Assembly (NCBI RefSeq): GCF_023074175.1
Contig: NZ_JADPKS010000035.1
Location: 93,719 to 157,718, forward strand
Length of the DNA: 64,000 nt
From: Bradyrhizobium sp. 139
GTDB lineage: Bacteria; Pseudomonadota; Alphaproteobacteria; Rhizobiales; Xanthobacteraceae
Direction of reading: 5' to 3'
Part shown: piece after piece, positions 18,256 to 27,931 of the stretch
Numbering within the stretch: position 1 is the stretch's first letter
Layout of the letters: the number at the start of each line of letters is the position of its first letter
Translations under genes and position numbers: made by a program
The notes under the pieces: generated by a model
Databases searched by the model: none
The model's input: only the letters and a program-made list of their open reading frames with translations
Told to the model about the DNA's origin: nothing

Positions 18256-18777
18256 TCAGCCCATGCGCCGTTTCGCCCTCACATCGACCACAAGGCACCA
18301 ATCTGTTGCCGTGGCAGGCTTGACCTCACCAAGCCAGTGGAAGGAATCGCCTGCGATCTCTGTAAAACTCCAGCGCGTCAGGTCGCCTGCCTCGGTGGTG
18401 CCTTCCTGCACGATGTCCGCGCCGCGCGGGCGGCCGATCTGCTGGCGGAACACGCCCCGGCCCGGATCGAACCAGGAAATCCGCCAGGCGGAAATGGAGG
18501 GGTCGTAGACCCGTAGCGTCGTGCCGTACCAATTGCCGGCGATCGGAAAGGCTGGCGCGCCCGTGGGCCGCGGAATGATCCAGACGTCCTGGATGGCGCG
18601 GCCCTCCAGCACCCAGTCGAAATGGATTTCGCCGGGTGCGGTGTGTTTCGTTCCATCGGGCCCGTGGGCGGTGATCTCGGCATCCCAGTCACCGACGAAG
18701 CGGCCGTAAAGCTGGAGCGCGGCGGCGTGCTCGGGGTTTGGTCCGTCCGCGTGCAACAATCTTGCAAAATCTGTCAT
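18256..18777 (-). CDS. Hypothetical lipocalin/DUF1579-like protein
   Basis: The 173-residue soluble protein is rich in beta strands with many Trp (GRFVGDWDAEI, FDWVLEGRAIQDVWIIPRP, NWYGTTLRVYDPSISAWRISWFDP, RWSFTEIAGDSFHWLGE). This pattern is typical of small beta-barrel proteins annotated as DUF1579 or similar. The ATG at 18777 has AGGAGA five bases upstream, and the longer frame to 18807 is not needed. It probably binds a small hydrophobic ligand, but no function can be assigned. Confidence 0.7.
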   Translation of the reverse strand: MTDFARLLHADGPNPEHAAALQLYGRFVGDWDAEITAHGPDGTKHTAPGEIHFDWVLEGRAIQDVWIIPRPTGAPAFPIAGNWYGTTLRVYDPSISAWRISWFDPGRGVFRQQIGRPRGADIVQEGTTEAGDLTRWSFTEIAGDSFHWLGEVKPATATDWCLVVDVRAKRRMG

Positions 18778-18842
18778 GTCGATCTCCTGTTGCCAAGAGA
18801 TCAGCATGAACGGATGACGGGCGACTTGGAGAAAATTGCGCG

Positions 18843-19658
18843 TCAGACGCCGTCGAGGATGATCAGTGTCGGCGTCGTCGGCAGCGCGTCCCGCGACATC
18901 CTGAAGGAGCGGTCGCTGCGCCGGTCGATCTCGAACTGCTGGCCGATGCGGCGCATGAAATCGTCGAGCGGGGTGGCGAAGCGGTGCATCGGCAGCACGA
19001 CCGACGCGCGCAGCCGCTTGGTAATCTCCGAGATGCCGTCGAGCGACATGGTATAGGTGCCATCGATCGGCACCATCACGATGTCGAGCCGCCCGATCTG
19101 GGCAAAATGGCTGTCGTCGAGCTTGTGGTGGAGATGACCGAGATGGCCGATGCAGAGGCCGGCGACCTCGAAGACGAAGATCGAATTGCCGTCGCGGATC
19201 ATGTCGGCACCGGTATCGTCGCCGAAATAGCGGCGGATGTCGGTCGTGACGTTGCGGATGAAGGTGTCAGCGATGCGCTCCGACACGATCGCCGGCTTGC
19301 CGTCCTCGCCCCAGCCATGCAGCACATGGGGAATGCGCTTGTCGGGGACGAGAGTGTAGTGCGTGCTGTGGGCGCGGTTCATGGTGGCGACGTCGGGCAG
19401 CCGGCCCATCTGGTGGGCGCCGCTATAGTCGGTGGCGATGCGCAAGCCACCCGGCGTGTCGATGAAATAGGTGGAGTGGCCGGCATAGGTGATTTCGACC
19501 TCGGCCGCGCCGGCGGCCTGCCGGAAGGCGGCCGGTATCGCGCGGGGGGCGGCGTTCGCCATCGCCAGGCATTCGCTGCGCTGAGGCGGCTGCTGAGCGA
19601 GGGCAGGTGGGACGAATGCGCTGAACAGCGCCAGAGCCGCCGAAACCAGTCGCCACAT
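18843..19658 (-). CDS. Exported MBL-fold (UlaG-like) metal-dependent hydrolase
   Basis: The 271-residue protein has a Sec signal peptide (cleavage after PPALAQ, about residue 22). The beta-lactamase-fold elements are VEITYAGHSTYFIDTPGGLRIATDYSG, then GLCIGHLGHLHHKLDDSHFAQIGRLDIVMVPIDG and VVLPMHRFATP. The canonical HxHxDH motif is not intact (NRAHSTHYT instead), as in UlaG-like branches, so activity should not be assumed. The substrate is unknown and the likely location is the periplasm. Confidence 0.75.
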   Translation of the reverse strand: MWRLVSAALALFSAFVPPALAQQPPQRSECLAMANAAPRAIPAAFRQAAGAAEVEITYAGHSTYFIDTPGGLRIATDYSGAHQMGRLPDVATMNRAHSTHYTLVPDKRIPHVLHGWGEDGKPAIVSERIADTFIRNVTTDIRRYFGDDTGADMIRDGNSIFVFEVAGLCIGHLGHLHHKLDDSHFAQIGRLDIVMVPIDGTYTMSLDGISEITKRLRASVVLPMHRFATPLDDFMRRIGQQFEIDRRSDRSFRMSRDALPTTPTLIILDGV

Positions 19659-19765
19659 ATCCGTCCCCGATGACCTTCAGGGGAAAGTTTAGCGTGCAAT
19701 GCAGCGCGAGGCCAATGGGCTGCGATCAACAGCGCGTCAGTTGTCGCACCTCTCGCGCGCACCTT

Positions 19766-21292
19766 TCATTCGCGCTTTGGACTGAACTTCCAGGTGATGG
19801 CGACGAGGCTAGCTGTGATCAGGCCGCTGATGAGGCCGGCGATCGGGAGAGCCAGCAGCAGCGCGGCGCTGGCGGCCCAGCCGATCGAGGAGAAAGCTTC
19901 GGCGAAGGTCGCCAGCCGCGACGAAGTCTGACGGCGGCGGAATTGGCTGCGCCGGGCCTGCACCCGGAACCAGAGCTGGATTGCGGTGGCCGAGGCCGCG
20001 CTGATGATGACGGCTCCGGCGCTGACCGCGGCCTGGAACGGCGAGGCGAAGGCCAGCGCCGCGACCAGCGGGCAAAAGATGACGGCGATCGCGATCAGCA
20101 CCACCTCGATCTTGGCGCGGATGACGCTTGACGGCGTCAGCGGCGCGGTCGCAACCAGATCAGGCGCGTCCTCGCCCGAAATCGTCAGCCAGGCGAGCCC
20201 GCCCGCGAGCTGTCCCGCCGCCATCACGATGACAGGTGTGATCAGCGTCAGCGCCGCGGAGCTGTCGGCAAAGCTGCGCCAGAGCAGCAGCGCCGGCGGC
20301 ACCAAGTAGAGCAGCTGCATGAGGGTCTGCGAGATCAGCCAGGGATCGCGCCAGAGCAGCGTGAATTCCTTGCGCCGCAGCGCCTGTTGCCGCGATCCGC
20401 CGCGGAACGGGCGTTCCTTCGCACGCCTGCGGCCGGAGGTGCCGTAGGCGGCGGCATCGATCGCGGTATCGGCGAAGCGGCCCGAGAAGATCGCCATCAC
20501 ACTTCCGAGCAGCACGAGCCCGAGCGCCAGAAGCAGCAGCAGCGCTTCGCTGTCGCCCATGGTCGCGCGCGCCGGCCACCACCAAAAGCTGTCGACATCG
20601 GGCGCGTAGTCGGCCACGCTACCTGAGGTCAGGATGGTGAAGCGCGACAGCGTGCCGTAGGACATGATCGCGGCGACCTGGAGTGCGATCACGAACCCGG
20701 CGCCGATGATCGCGGCGAGGATCTGGGCGACGAAGCGTGTCCGCGCCGGGCCGATCAGGCGGAACAGCAGGATGGTGACGGCGATCGCGATCGCCGCGGC
20801 GGAGAGGCCCATGGCGATGACGACGCCGAACGCCGCAAGCCATCGCGCGCCGCCGCCGAACACCAGCACGTCGATGAAAGGCGTCGAGAACAGCAGCGCC
20901 ATCATCGTGACGGTGAGTGCGATCGCGGCGATGCGCACCGAGAACAGATTGGCCAGCGTCGCGGGTGAGGACATGATGAGGTCGAGATCGGCGCGGGCGT
21001 AAAACACTCGCGTCACCGATTCAATCGCCTGCGACAACATCAAGGTCCAGGCGAGGAAGATCGTTGCCGAGATCACGATCAGCGAGGATTTGTCGAGCGG
21101 CAGTTGCAGATCGGCGAAGCGGCCGATCACTGCCCAGGCCGGCACATGCAGCAGCGCCGCGAAGAACAACAGTCCGATCATCGCGGCGCGCGCCCGTTTG
21201 CGCCGGCCGCCGGTCATCATGGCGAACCATTCGCGCCAGGCAAGCCGGAGCTCGTGGCGGGCAAACCAGGACAGCGCGGTCGCCGAGCTCAT
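19766..21292 (-). CDS. ABC exporter permease subunit
   Basis: The 508-residue membrane protein has about ten or more hydrophobic helices and a basic, Arg/Lys-rich cytoplasmic loop (about 285-310, GTSGRRRAKERPFRGGSRQQALRRKEF). It pairs with the ATPase encoded upstream, whose stop overlaps this start by four bases (ATGA). The layout resembles ABC-2-type exporters of unknown substrate. No binding protein is present, which supports export rather than import. Confidence 0.82.
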   Translation of the reverse strand: MSSATALSWFARHELRLAWREWFAMMTGGRRKRARAAMIGLLFFAALLHVPAWAVIGRFADLQLPLDKSSLIVISATIFLAWTLMLSQAIESVTRVFYARADLDLIMSSPATLANLFSVRIAAIALTVTMMALLFSTPFIDVLVFGGGARWLAAFGVVIAMGLSAAAIAIAVTILLFRLIGPARTRFVAQILAAIIGAGFVIALQVAAIMSYGTLSRFTILTSGSVADYAPDVDSFWWWPARATMGDSEALLLLLALGLVLLGSVMAIFSGRFADTAIDAAAYGTSGRRRAKERPFRGGSRQQALRRKEFTLLWRDPWLISQTLMQLLYLVPPALLLWRSFADSSAALTLITPVIVMAAGQLAGGLAWLTISGEDAPDLVATAPLTPSSVIRAKIEVVLIAIAVIFCPLVAALAFASPFQAAVSAGAVIISAASATAIQLWFRVQARRSQFRRRQTSSRLATFAEAFSSIGWAASAALLLALPIAGLISGLITASLVAITWKFSPKRE

Positions 21293-22038
21293 GCGGCTTC
21301 CTGGAGCGTCACCAGCGCGATGAAGAGATCTTCGAGACTGGTGTCGGCACGGCCGTTCTGCTGGCGCAGCTCGGTGAGTGTGCCCTCCGCGACCAGGCGG
21401 CCGGACGCGATCACGCCGATGCGATCGGCCATGCGTTCGGCAACCTCGAGAATATGCGTGGTCATAATGACGGTACAGCCGGCCCGGACGCGGTCGCTGA
21501 GGAGGCTCTTCACGTGGCGGGCCGAAACGGCATCGAGGCCCGTCAGCGGTTCGTCGAGGATGATGAGGCGGGGATCGTGCACCAGCGCGCCGGCGAGCGC
21601 GACCTTCTGGCGCATGCCCTTGGAAAAGCCTTCGCAGCGTTCGTGCCGGTGCGGCTCGAGCCCGAGCGAACTCAGCAGTTCCTGCGCGACCGGTTCCGAA
21701 ACGGATGGCGCGATGCCCCAGAGGCCGGCGACGAATTCGAGATATTCGAGCGGGGTCAGCTTGTCATAGATCATGGGCTCGTCGGAGACCCAGGCCATCA
21801 CCTGCTTAGCGGCGACGGGATTCTGGAGCGCATCGATGCCGAAGATCGAGACCGCGCCGGTATCGGGCCTGAGCAGGCCGGCCACCATGCGCAAAGTAGT
21901 GGTCTTGCCGGCACCGTTGGGGCCGACCAGCGCATAGAATTCGCCGGCGTGAATGGTGAGATCGAGGTTATCGACCGCCAGACGGTCAAAACGCTTCGTT
22001 AACCCCAGGACTTCCAACGCCGAGTTGTCCAGCTTCAT
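21289..22038 (-). CDS. ABC exporter ATP-binding subunit
   Basis: The 249-residue ATPase of the CcmA/ABC-2 type has Walker A GPNGAGKTT (about 39-47), a signature in the form FSKGMRQKVALAGAL and Walker B LIILDEPLTGLD, followed by the switch His in MTTHILE. It powers the membrane partner encoded downstream with a four-base overlap. The pair is divergent from the Liv operon. Confidence 0.9.
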   Translation of the reverse strand: MKLDNSALEVLGLTKRFDRLAVDNLDLTIHAGEFYALVGPNGAGKTTTLRMVAGLLRPDTGAVSIFGIDALQNPVAAKQVMAWVSDEPMIYDKLTPLEYLEFVAGLWGIAPSVSEPVAQELLSSLGLEPHRHERCEGFSKGMRQKVALAGALVHDPRLIILDEPLTGLDAVSARHVKSLLSDRVRAGCTVIMTTHILEVAERMADRIGVIASGRLVAEGTLTELRQQNGRADTSLEDLFIALVTLQEAA

Positions 22039-22158
22039 GACGGCACACCTTGCGGTTTTGCATCGCCCGCGACCATGACCCGAAGATGTTTCGGCACCAT
22101 GAATCGCTCTGCCGCAAATTCCGGCATGCGGGTTGGACTAAAGGCAAGTCACCGTTTG

Positions 22159-22187
22159 TTGACAGGGCCATGCGGTTCAGGCTGAAT
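22159..22187 (+). promoter_or_regulatory. Candidate sigma-70 promoter of the Liv operon
   Basis: A perfect -35 hexamer TTGACA (22159-22164) is followed after 17 bases by CTGAAT (22182-22187), a weak -10. It lies 113 bases before the LivH-like start in the 262-base divergent gap. The evidence is only the spacing and the -35 match. Confidence 0.35.
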
Positions 22188-22300
22188 TGGCGCCGGGACA
22201 AGCGGCGCTAACGCGGTGGAACGACCGCGTAGCGACTGGACACAAGATGCAGCAAGGCGGTCACGAAGAACCGCTGGTTGTATCGGGAGGATGCGCGACG

Positions 22301-23176
22301 ATGCTGGATTTCGTTCAGCAGCTGGTCAGCGGTGTTGCGCTCGGCTGCGTCTACGGCCTGATCGCGCTCGGCTTCGTGCTCGTCTATAAGGCCACGGAGG
22401 TCGTCAATTTCGCCCAGGGCGATTTGATGATGCTGGGCGGCTTCTTCGCTTTCACCTTCATCGGGATGATGGGACTGAACTACTGGATCGGCTTTGCCGG
22501 TGCGGTGGCCGCCATGGCGCTGTTCGGCATGCTGGCGGAGCGCGTGGTGGTGCGGCCGATCCTCGGCTATCCGCAATTCTCCATCATCATGGCCACCATC
22601 GGACTCGGCTACTTCCTGCGCTCGATCGCCGGCATGATCTGGGGCACCGATGATTTGAAGATCGAGACGCCGTTCAGCCAGGGCGTTCTGCGCGTCGGCT
22701 CGCTTGTGCTTGCCTACGACAAGCTCTCGGTGATCGCGGCAACGATGATCTTGTGCACGCTGCTCTGGCTGTTCTTCAACAAGACCACGCTCGGCACCGC
22801 GATGCGCGCCAGTTCCGAGAACATGCTGGCGGCCTATTACATGGGCATTCCGGTCAAGCGCGTGGTATCGGTGGTCTGGGCGATCAGCGCGGCGGTCGCG
22901 ACCTGCGCCGGCGTGCTGCTGGCGCCGATCACCTTCATCCATTCCAATGTCGGCCTGGTGCTTGGCCTGAAGGCGTTTCCGGCCGCTGTCCTCGGCGGCT
23001 TCGGCTCGATCCCCGGCGCAGTGGTCGGCGGTGTCCTGATCGGCGTGATCGAGAGCATGGCCGGCTTCTATCTGGCAGAGGGATGGAAGGACGTCGCGCC
23101 CTACATCGTGCTGCTCGCGGTGCTGCTGCTCAAGCCCGAAGGCCTGTTCGGCCTTCACGTCCGCAAGAAGGTCTGA
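22301..23176 (+). CDS. Branched-chain amino acid-type ABC permease (LivH-like)
   Basis: The 291-residue permease has about eight membrane segments and the LivH pattern: N-terminal GVALGCVYGLIALGFVLVYKATEVVNFAQGDLMMLGG, then the conserved LKAFPAAVLGGFGSIPGAVVGG near the C-terminus. The ATG at 22301 follows GGGAGG nine bases upstream. It is the first gene of a tight operon with LivM-, LivG- and LivF-like genes, an acyl-CoA ligase and a binding protein. The transported ligand may be an aromatic or fatty acid rather than leucine, given the ligase. Confidence 0.92.
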   Translation: MLDFVQQLVSGVALGCVYGLIALGFVLVYKATEVVNFAQGDLMMLGGFFAFTFIGMMGLNYWIGFAGAVAAMALFGMLAERVVVRPILGYPQFSIIMATIGLGYFLRSIAGMIWGTDDLKIETPFSQGVLRVGSLVLAYDKLSVIAATMILCTLLWLFFNKTTLGTAMRASSENMLAAYYMGIPVKRVVSVVWAISAAVATCAGVLLAPITFIHSNVGLVLGLKAFPAAVLGGFGSIPGAVVGGVLIGVIESMAGFYLAEGWKDVAPYIVLLAVLLLKPEGLFGLHVRKKV

Positions 23177-23182
23177 ACGCCC

Positions 23183-24334
23183 ATGCGCTTCCTGTTCAAG
23201 ACCGACTATGAGGACGACATCAGGCTGTTTCCGCATTCGGGCTATGTCGTTTCCTATGGCGTTCTGCTCGCGCTGCTGCTGATCGCGCCCTATGTGCTCT
23301 CCAGCTATCTGATGAGCCAGCTCGTCTTCGTCTGCATCTACGCGACCGTTGGCGTCGCCCTCCTGATCCTGACCGGTTTTACGGGGCAGGCTTCGCTCGG
23401 GCATGCGGCATTTCTTGCCATCGGCGCTTATACGGCGGCGTACTTGCAGAAATACAACGTGCCGTTCCCGGTCTATTTCCTCGCCGCCGGCCTCCTGGCC
23501 GGCTGCATCGGCGCCTTGGTCGGCTTTCCCGCCCTGCGCCTGACCGGCATCTATCTCGTCATCGCCACGATCTCCTTTGCCTTGATCGTCGAGGAGATCC
23601 TGGCGCGATGGGAGAGCGTCACCAACGGCAATGAGGGCATGCGGGTCAAGACGCTGTCGCTGCTCGGCGTCACTGTCCCGCGCGACAGCCCGACCTTCTA
23701 TTTCCTCTGCCTCGCCGTGCTGGTGCTGACCATCGTCGGCACGCTCAATTTGCTGCGTTCGCCGACCGGGCGCGCCTTCGTCGCGATCCGCGACAGCGAG
23801 ACCGCAGCGCGCAGCATGGGCGTCAATGTCGCGCTGTACAAGGTGAAGTCCTTTGCGATCTCGGCGGCGATCACCGGCTTTGCCGGCGTGCTGTTCGCAC
23901 ACAAGCTCTCCTTCATCTCGCCGGAGATGTTCACGCTCCAGCTCTCGATCGAGTTCATCATCGTGATCCTGATCGGCGGCACCTTCAGCCTGCACGGCGC
24001 GGTGCTGGGCGCGATCTTCATCGTGATGATCGACCCGTTCCTGACCTATCTGAAGGACGACATGCCCGGCATCATCGCCGGTATTGTCGCCACCTTCGGC
24101 GCGGGCACGCAAGGAGCGGCCAACGTCCAGTCCAAGGTCGCGGCCTTCGCCTCGCTGAACGGGCTGAAGGGCGCGATCTACGGCATCATCATCGTGCTGT
24201 TCGTTCTGTTCGAGCCGCTCGGGCTCTACGGCCGCTGGCTCAAGATCAAACTCTTCTTCCAGCTCTTCCCGCTCTACAAGCGCGCCACCTTCAAGCGGCA
24301 GAAGATCTACGTGAAGTCGGAGCGCAACCGATGA
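23183..24334 (+). CDS. Branched-chain amino acid-type ABC permease (LivM-like)
   Basis: The 383-residue permease has the LivM signatures VGVALLILTGFTGQASLGHAAFLAIGAYTAAY and RDSETAARSMGVNVALYKVKSFAISAAITGFAGVLFA. The N-terminus and C-terminus are longer than in E. coli LivM, with a basic C-terminal tail. It starts six bases after LivH and overlaps LivG by four bases. Confidence 0.92.
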   Translation: MRFLFKTDYEDDIRLFPHSGYVVSYGVLLALLLIAPYVLSSYLMSQLVFVCIYATVGVALLILTGFTGQASLGHAAFLAIGAYTAAYLQKYNVPFPVYFLAAGLLAGCIGALVGFPALRLTGIYLVIATISFALIVEEILARWESVTNGNEGMRVKTLSLLGVTVPRDSPTFYFLCLAVLVLTIVGTLNLLRSPTGRAFVAIRDSETAARSMGVNVALYKVKSFAISAAITGFAGVLFAHKLSFISPEMFTLQLSIEFIIVILIGGTFSLHGAVLGAIFIVMIDPFLTYLKDDMPGIIAGIVATFGAGTQGAANVQSKVAAFASLNGLKGAIYGIIIVLFVLFEPLGLYGRWLKIKLFFQLFPLYKRATFKRQKIYVKSERNR

Positions 24335-25089
24335 GCTATTTCCGCGCCGAAAACCTGTCCTTGCACTTCGGCGGGCTCAAGGCGGTGGACGCAGTGTCAT
24401 TCGCGGTCGAGAAGGGCGAGATCCTCTCGATCATCGGGCCGAACGGCGCCGGCAAAAGCTCGATCTTCAATTTGATCTCGCGGATCTACCGGCCGACCTC
24501 GGGCCGCATCTTCTTCGAGGATCGGGACATCACGGAACAGCCGCCCTACGACATCGCCAGGCTCGGCATCGCCCGCACCTTCCAGAACATCGAGCTGTTC
24601 GAGAATGCGACCGTGCTGTCGAACCTTTTGGTCGGGCGCCACCGGCATTCGACCACGCAGCTCTGGCAGGAATTGCTGTTCCTGCCGAGCGTGCGCGCCA
24701 ACGAGAAGGTGCATCGCCGCCGCGTCGAGCAGGTCATCGAATTTCTCGATCTCGAACCCTATCGCGACAAGCTGATCTCGGGCCTGCCCTACGGCGTGCG
24801 CAAGGTGATCGAGCTTGCGCGCGCGCTGTGCTCGGAGCCAAAACTGATCCTGCTGGACGAGCCCTCCTCCGGCCTCAATGTCGAGGAGACCGGCGACATG
24901 TCGTTCTGGATCCGCGACATGAAGAACGAGCTTGGCGTCACCGTGCTGATGGTCGAGCACGACATGTCGCTGGTCAACCGCGTCTCCGACCGCGTCATCG
25001 CGCTGAACTACGGCCGGGTGCTCGCCACGGGTTCGCCTGCCGAAGTGCAGCAGCATCCTGATGTCGTCGCCGCGTATCTGGGAGCCTGA
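24331..25089 (+). CDS. Branched-chain amino acid-type ABC ATPase (LivG-like)
   Basis: The 252-residue ATPase has Walker A GPNGAGKSS (about 36-44), the Q-loop in ARTFQNIELFENATVLSNLLVG typical of LivG, and Walker B LILLDEPSSGLN. The signature is degenerate: ISGLPYGVRKVIELARAL carries LPYGV where LSGGQ is usual, as in many LivG proteins. It works as a heterodimer with the LivF-like protein encoded three bases downstream. Confidence 0.93.
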   Translation: MSYFRAENLSLHFGGLKAVDAVSFAVEKGEILSIIGPNGAGKSSIFNLISRIYRPTSGRIFFEDRDITEQPPYDIARLGIARTFQNIELFENATVLSNLLVGRHRHSTTQLWQELLFLPSVRANEKVHRRRVEQVIEFLDLEPYRDKLISGLPYGVRKVIELARALCSEPKLILLDEPSSGLNVEETGDMSFWIRDMKNELGVTVLMVEHDMSLVNRVSDRVIALNYGRVLATGSPAEVQQHPDVVAAYLGA

Positions 25090-25092
25090 CGC

Positions 25093-25881
25093 ATGGATGG
25101 CGCTGTCACGCCCGATATCATCTTGAAACTCTCCAACATCGAGAGCTATTACGGGCCGATCATGGCGATCCGCGGCATCTCGCTGGAGGTGCCGCGCGGC
25201 CGCATCGTCACGCTCTTGGGCGCCAACGGCGCCGGCAAGACCACGGTGCTGAAGACCATCTCGGGCATTCTCGATCCGCAGAAGGGCGCCATCGAGTTCT
25301 TGGGAAAGCCGATCCAGCGCATGGAGGCCGACAGGATCGTGCGGCTGGGCCTGAGCCACGTGCCCGAGGGGCGCGAGGTGTTCCCGTTTCTCTCCGTGCG
25401 TGAGAACCTGATGATGGGCGCCTATCCGCGCCGGGATCGCGACGCCGTCGCGGAGGATCTGGAGCGCGTCTACGGCTATTTCCCGCGGCTGAAGGAGCGC
25501 ATCAACCAGCCGGCCGGCCAGCTTTCCGGCGGCGAGCAGCAGATGCTGGCGATCGGACGCGCGCTGATGAACCGGCCGGCGCTGCTGCTGCTCGACGAGC
25601 CCTCGCTCGGCCTGTCGCCCATTTTGGTGAAGGAGATTTTCACGATCGTCCGCCGCGTCAACGAGGAGCAGGGCATGTCGATCCTGCTGGTCGAGCAGAA
25701 TGCCAAGGTGGCGCTCGAGACGGCGGATTACGGCTATGTGCTCGAGATCGGCCGCATCGTGATGAACGACACCTGCGAGCGCTTGATGCATTCGAAGGAC
25801 ATCCAGGAATTCTACCTTGGTGCCAAGGAAGCGGGCGCACGAGGCGAGCGGCGCTGGAAGAAGAAGAAGACGTGGCGTTGA
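25093..25881 (+). CDS. Branched-chain amino acid-type ABC ATPase (LivF-like)
   Basis: The 262-residue ATPase has Walker A GANGAGKTT (about 42-50), SHVPEGREVFPFLSVRENL and the signature LSGGEQQMLAIGRALM, then LLLLDEPSLGLSP. The C-terminus carries a basic tail (ARGERRWKKKKTWR), which is common in LivF proteins linked to acyl-CoA ligases. It completes the permease-ATPase core of the operon. Confidence 0.93.
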   Translation: MDGAVTPDIILKLSNIESYYGPIMAIRGISLEVPRGRIVTLLGANGAGKTTVLKTISGILDPQKGAIEFLGKPIQRMEADRIVRLGLSHVPEGREVFPFLSVRENLMMGAYPRRDRDAVAEDLERVYGYFPRLKERINQPAGQLSGGEQQMLAIGRALMNRPALLLLDEPSLGLSPILVKEIFTIVRRVNEEQGMSILLVEQNAKVALETADYGYVLEIGRIVMNDTCERLMHSKDIQEFYLGAKEAGARGERRWKKKKTWR

Positions 25882-25896
25882 AGGAAAACCCGGCGG

Positions 25897-25932
25897 TGGA
25901 GGAAGAATTGGCGCTGGAGGAAGAATTGGCGT
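25897..25932. repeat. 18-bp tandem duplication
   Basis: Two copies of the 18-base unit TGGAGGAAGAATTGGCGC, the second ending in T, lie side by side just after the LivF stop codon. They are probably a slippage product. They also place purine-rich, SD-like sequence ahead of the ligase gene, but its real ribosome binding site (AAGGAGGAG) is at about 25999. Confidence 0.6.
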
Positions 25933-26012
25933 TAGATGCACGAGCCCATCCGCAACAATAGACCGCCGGCAAGGCAGGCAGCGGCGGGGAAAGCGACAAG
26001 GAGGAGACGCGC

Positions 26013-27851
26013 ATGGCCCGACCGGCGGTGCTGACGGTCGCTGATACGATCGCGAAAAGCTTTTTGCGCGCTGCTGAGACGCGGGGCGACAGGCCGGCCA
26101 TCCGCGAGAAGAAATTCGGCATCTGGCAGCCGACCAGCTGGCGCGAATGGCTGGAGATTTCGAAGGAGATTGCCTACGCGCTTCACGCCTCCGGCTTTCT
26201 GCCCGGCGACGTCGCCTCCATCATTGCCAATGCCGTGCCGGAATGGGTTCATGCCGACATGGGCATTTTGTGTGCTGGCGGTGTTTCCTCTGGAATCTAT
26301 CCGACCGATGCATCGTCCCAGGTCGAATATCTGGTCAACGATTCCCGGACCAAAGTGATCTTCGCCGAGGACGAGGAGCAACTCGACAAGTTGCTTGCCT
26401 GCCGCGCGCGCTGTCCATCTCTGCAAAAAATTATCGTGTTCGACATGGAGGGCCTCAGCGGCTTCTCCGACGACATGATGATGTCGCTCGACGAATTCCG
26501 GGCGCTCGGCCGCAACCATATGGTCGGCCGCGAGGCGTTGTGGCAGGAGATGATCGACAGCCGCAGCGCCGGCGACCTCGCGGTGCTCGTCTACACCTCG
26601 GGCACGACCGGTCCGCCCAAGGGCGCGATGCATGCCAACCGCAGCGTCACGCACCAGATGCGGCATGCCAACGATTTCATTCCGGCGCGGGAGGACGAAG
26701 ACAGGCTGATCTTCCTGCCGCTCTGTCACGTCGCCGAGCGCATCGGCGGCTACTACATCTCCGTCGCGCTCGGATCGGTGATGAACTTTGCCGAAAGCCC
26801 CGAGACGGTCCCGGACAACTTGCGCGAGGTGCAGCCGACCGTCTTCCTTGCGGTGCCGCGGATTTGGGAAAAATTCTATTCCGCGATCACCATCGCGCTG
26901 AAGGACGCGACGCCGCTCCAGCGATGGGTCTATCGCCGCGCCGTCCAGATCGGCTATCGCATGGTCGACCGCCGCATCGAGGGCAAGGCGGTGCCGCTCT
27001 CGTTGCGCATCGCCAATGCCATCGCCTACCGGCTCGTGTTCCGCAACATCCGCCGCATGATCGGGCTCGACCGCTGCCGCATCGCGTTCACGGGCGCTGC
27101 GCCCATCGCGCCGGAGCTGATCCGCTGGTATCTCGCGCTCGGCATCGACATCCACGAGGTCTACGGCCAGACCGAGAATTGCGGGGTCGCGACCATGATG
27201 CCGGCGGAGCGCATCAAGCTCGGCTCGGTCGGCACAGCCGTGTCCTGGGGCGAGGTCGCGCTGTCACCCGACGGCGAGATCCTGATCAAGGGTGACTTCC
27301 TGTTCATGGGCTATCTGAACCAGCCGGAGAAGACCGCGGAGGCCATCGACCGTCGCGGCTGGCTGCATACCGGCGACGTCGGCACCATCGACAATGAAGG
27401 TTTCGTCCGCGTCACTGACCGAATGAAGGACATCATCATCACCTCCGGCGGCAAGAACATCACGCCGTCCGAGATCGAGAACCAACTCAAATTCTCGCCC
27501 TATATTTCGGACGCCGTGGTGATCGGCGACAAGCGGCCGTACCTCACCTGTCTCGTGATGATCGACCAGGAGAACGTCGAGAAGTTCGCCCAGGACCACG
27601 ACATCCCCTTCACCAATTATGCGAGTCTGTGCCGGGCGACGGAGATCCAGGACCTGATCTGGCGCGAGATCGAACAGGTCAACGGCAATTTCGCCCGCGT
27701 CGAGACCATCAAGAGATTTTATCTGATCGAGCGCCAGCTGACCCCGGAGGACGAGGAGCTGACGCCGACCATGAAGCTGAAGCGCGGCTTCGTGAACAAG
27801 CGCTACGCCGCCGAGATCGAGGCGATGTACCGCCAGCGCGCGGTGGCGTGA
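26013..27851 (+). CDS. AMP-forming acyl-CoA ligase (long-chain fatty acid-CoA ligase type)
   Basis: The 612-residue enzyme of the ANL superfamily has the P-loop-like motif YTSGTTGPPKG (about 196-206), EVYGQTENCG (about 381-390), TGDVG (about 453) and the C-terminal hinge/Lys region (DRMKDIIITSGGKNITPSEIE, then TPTMKLKRGF with the catalytic Lys). It adenylates a carboxylic acid and forms the CoA thioester. Its placement between the Liv ATPases and the binding protein suggests that the imported ligand is a carboxylic acid activated on entry. A strong GGAGGAG precedes the ATG. Confidence 0.9.
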   Translation: MARPAVLTVADTIAKSFLRAAETRGDRPAIREKKFGIWQPTSWREWLEISKEIAYALHASGFLPGDVASIIANAVPEWVHADMGILCAGGVSSGIYPTDASSQVEYLVNDSRTKVIFAEDEEQLDKLLACRARCPSLQKIIVFDMEGLSGFSDDMMMSLDEFRALGRNHMVGREALWQEMIDSRSAGDLAVLVYTSGTTGPPKGAMHANRSVTHQMRHANDFIPAREDEDRLIFLPLCHVAERIGGYYISVALGSVMNFAESPETVPDNLREVQPTVFLAVPRIWEKFYSAITIALKDATPLQRWVYRRAVQIGYRMVDRRIEGKAVPLSLRIANAIAYRLVFRNIRRMIGLDRCRIAFTGAAPIAPELIRWYLALGIDIHEVYGQTENCGVATMMPAERIKLGSVGTAVSWGEVALSPDGEILIKGDFLFMGYLNQPEKTAEAIDRRGWLHTGDVGTIDNEGFVRVTDRMKDIIITSGGKNITPSEIENQLKFSPYISDAVVIGDKRPYLTCLVMIDQENVEKFAQDHDIPFTNYASLCRATEIQDLIWREIEQVNGNFARVETIKRFYLIERQLTPEDEELTPTMKLKRGFVNKRYAAEIEAMYRQRAVA

Positions 27852-27931
27852 CGAGTCTGCCAGTTCGAGAAAGCGAAGGAGCCGTGGCCCCACCCTTCGC
27901 GCCAAACGGGCCCAAAGGAGAGGAGACGTCG

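Noticed and set aside
22208..24112. 634-codon minus-strand frame across livHM-like genes
   Set aside because: Composition is His/Gln/Asp/Arg-rich without motifs, while the plus strand has clear permease signatures.
25858..25970. Glu-rich alternative C-terminus of the LivF-like protein by frameshift (EEELALEEELAL)
   Set aside because: The in-frame end with the basic KKKKTWR tail is usual for this LivF type. The other frame arises from an 18-base tandem duplication after the stop.
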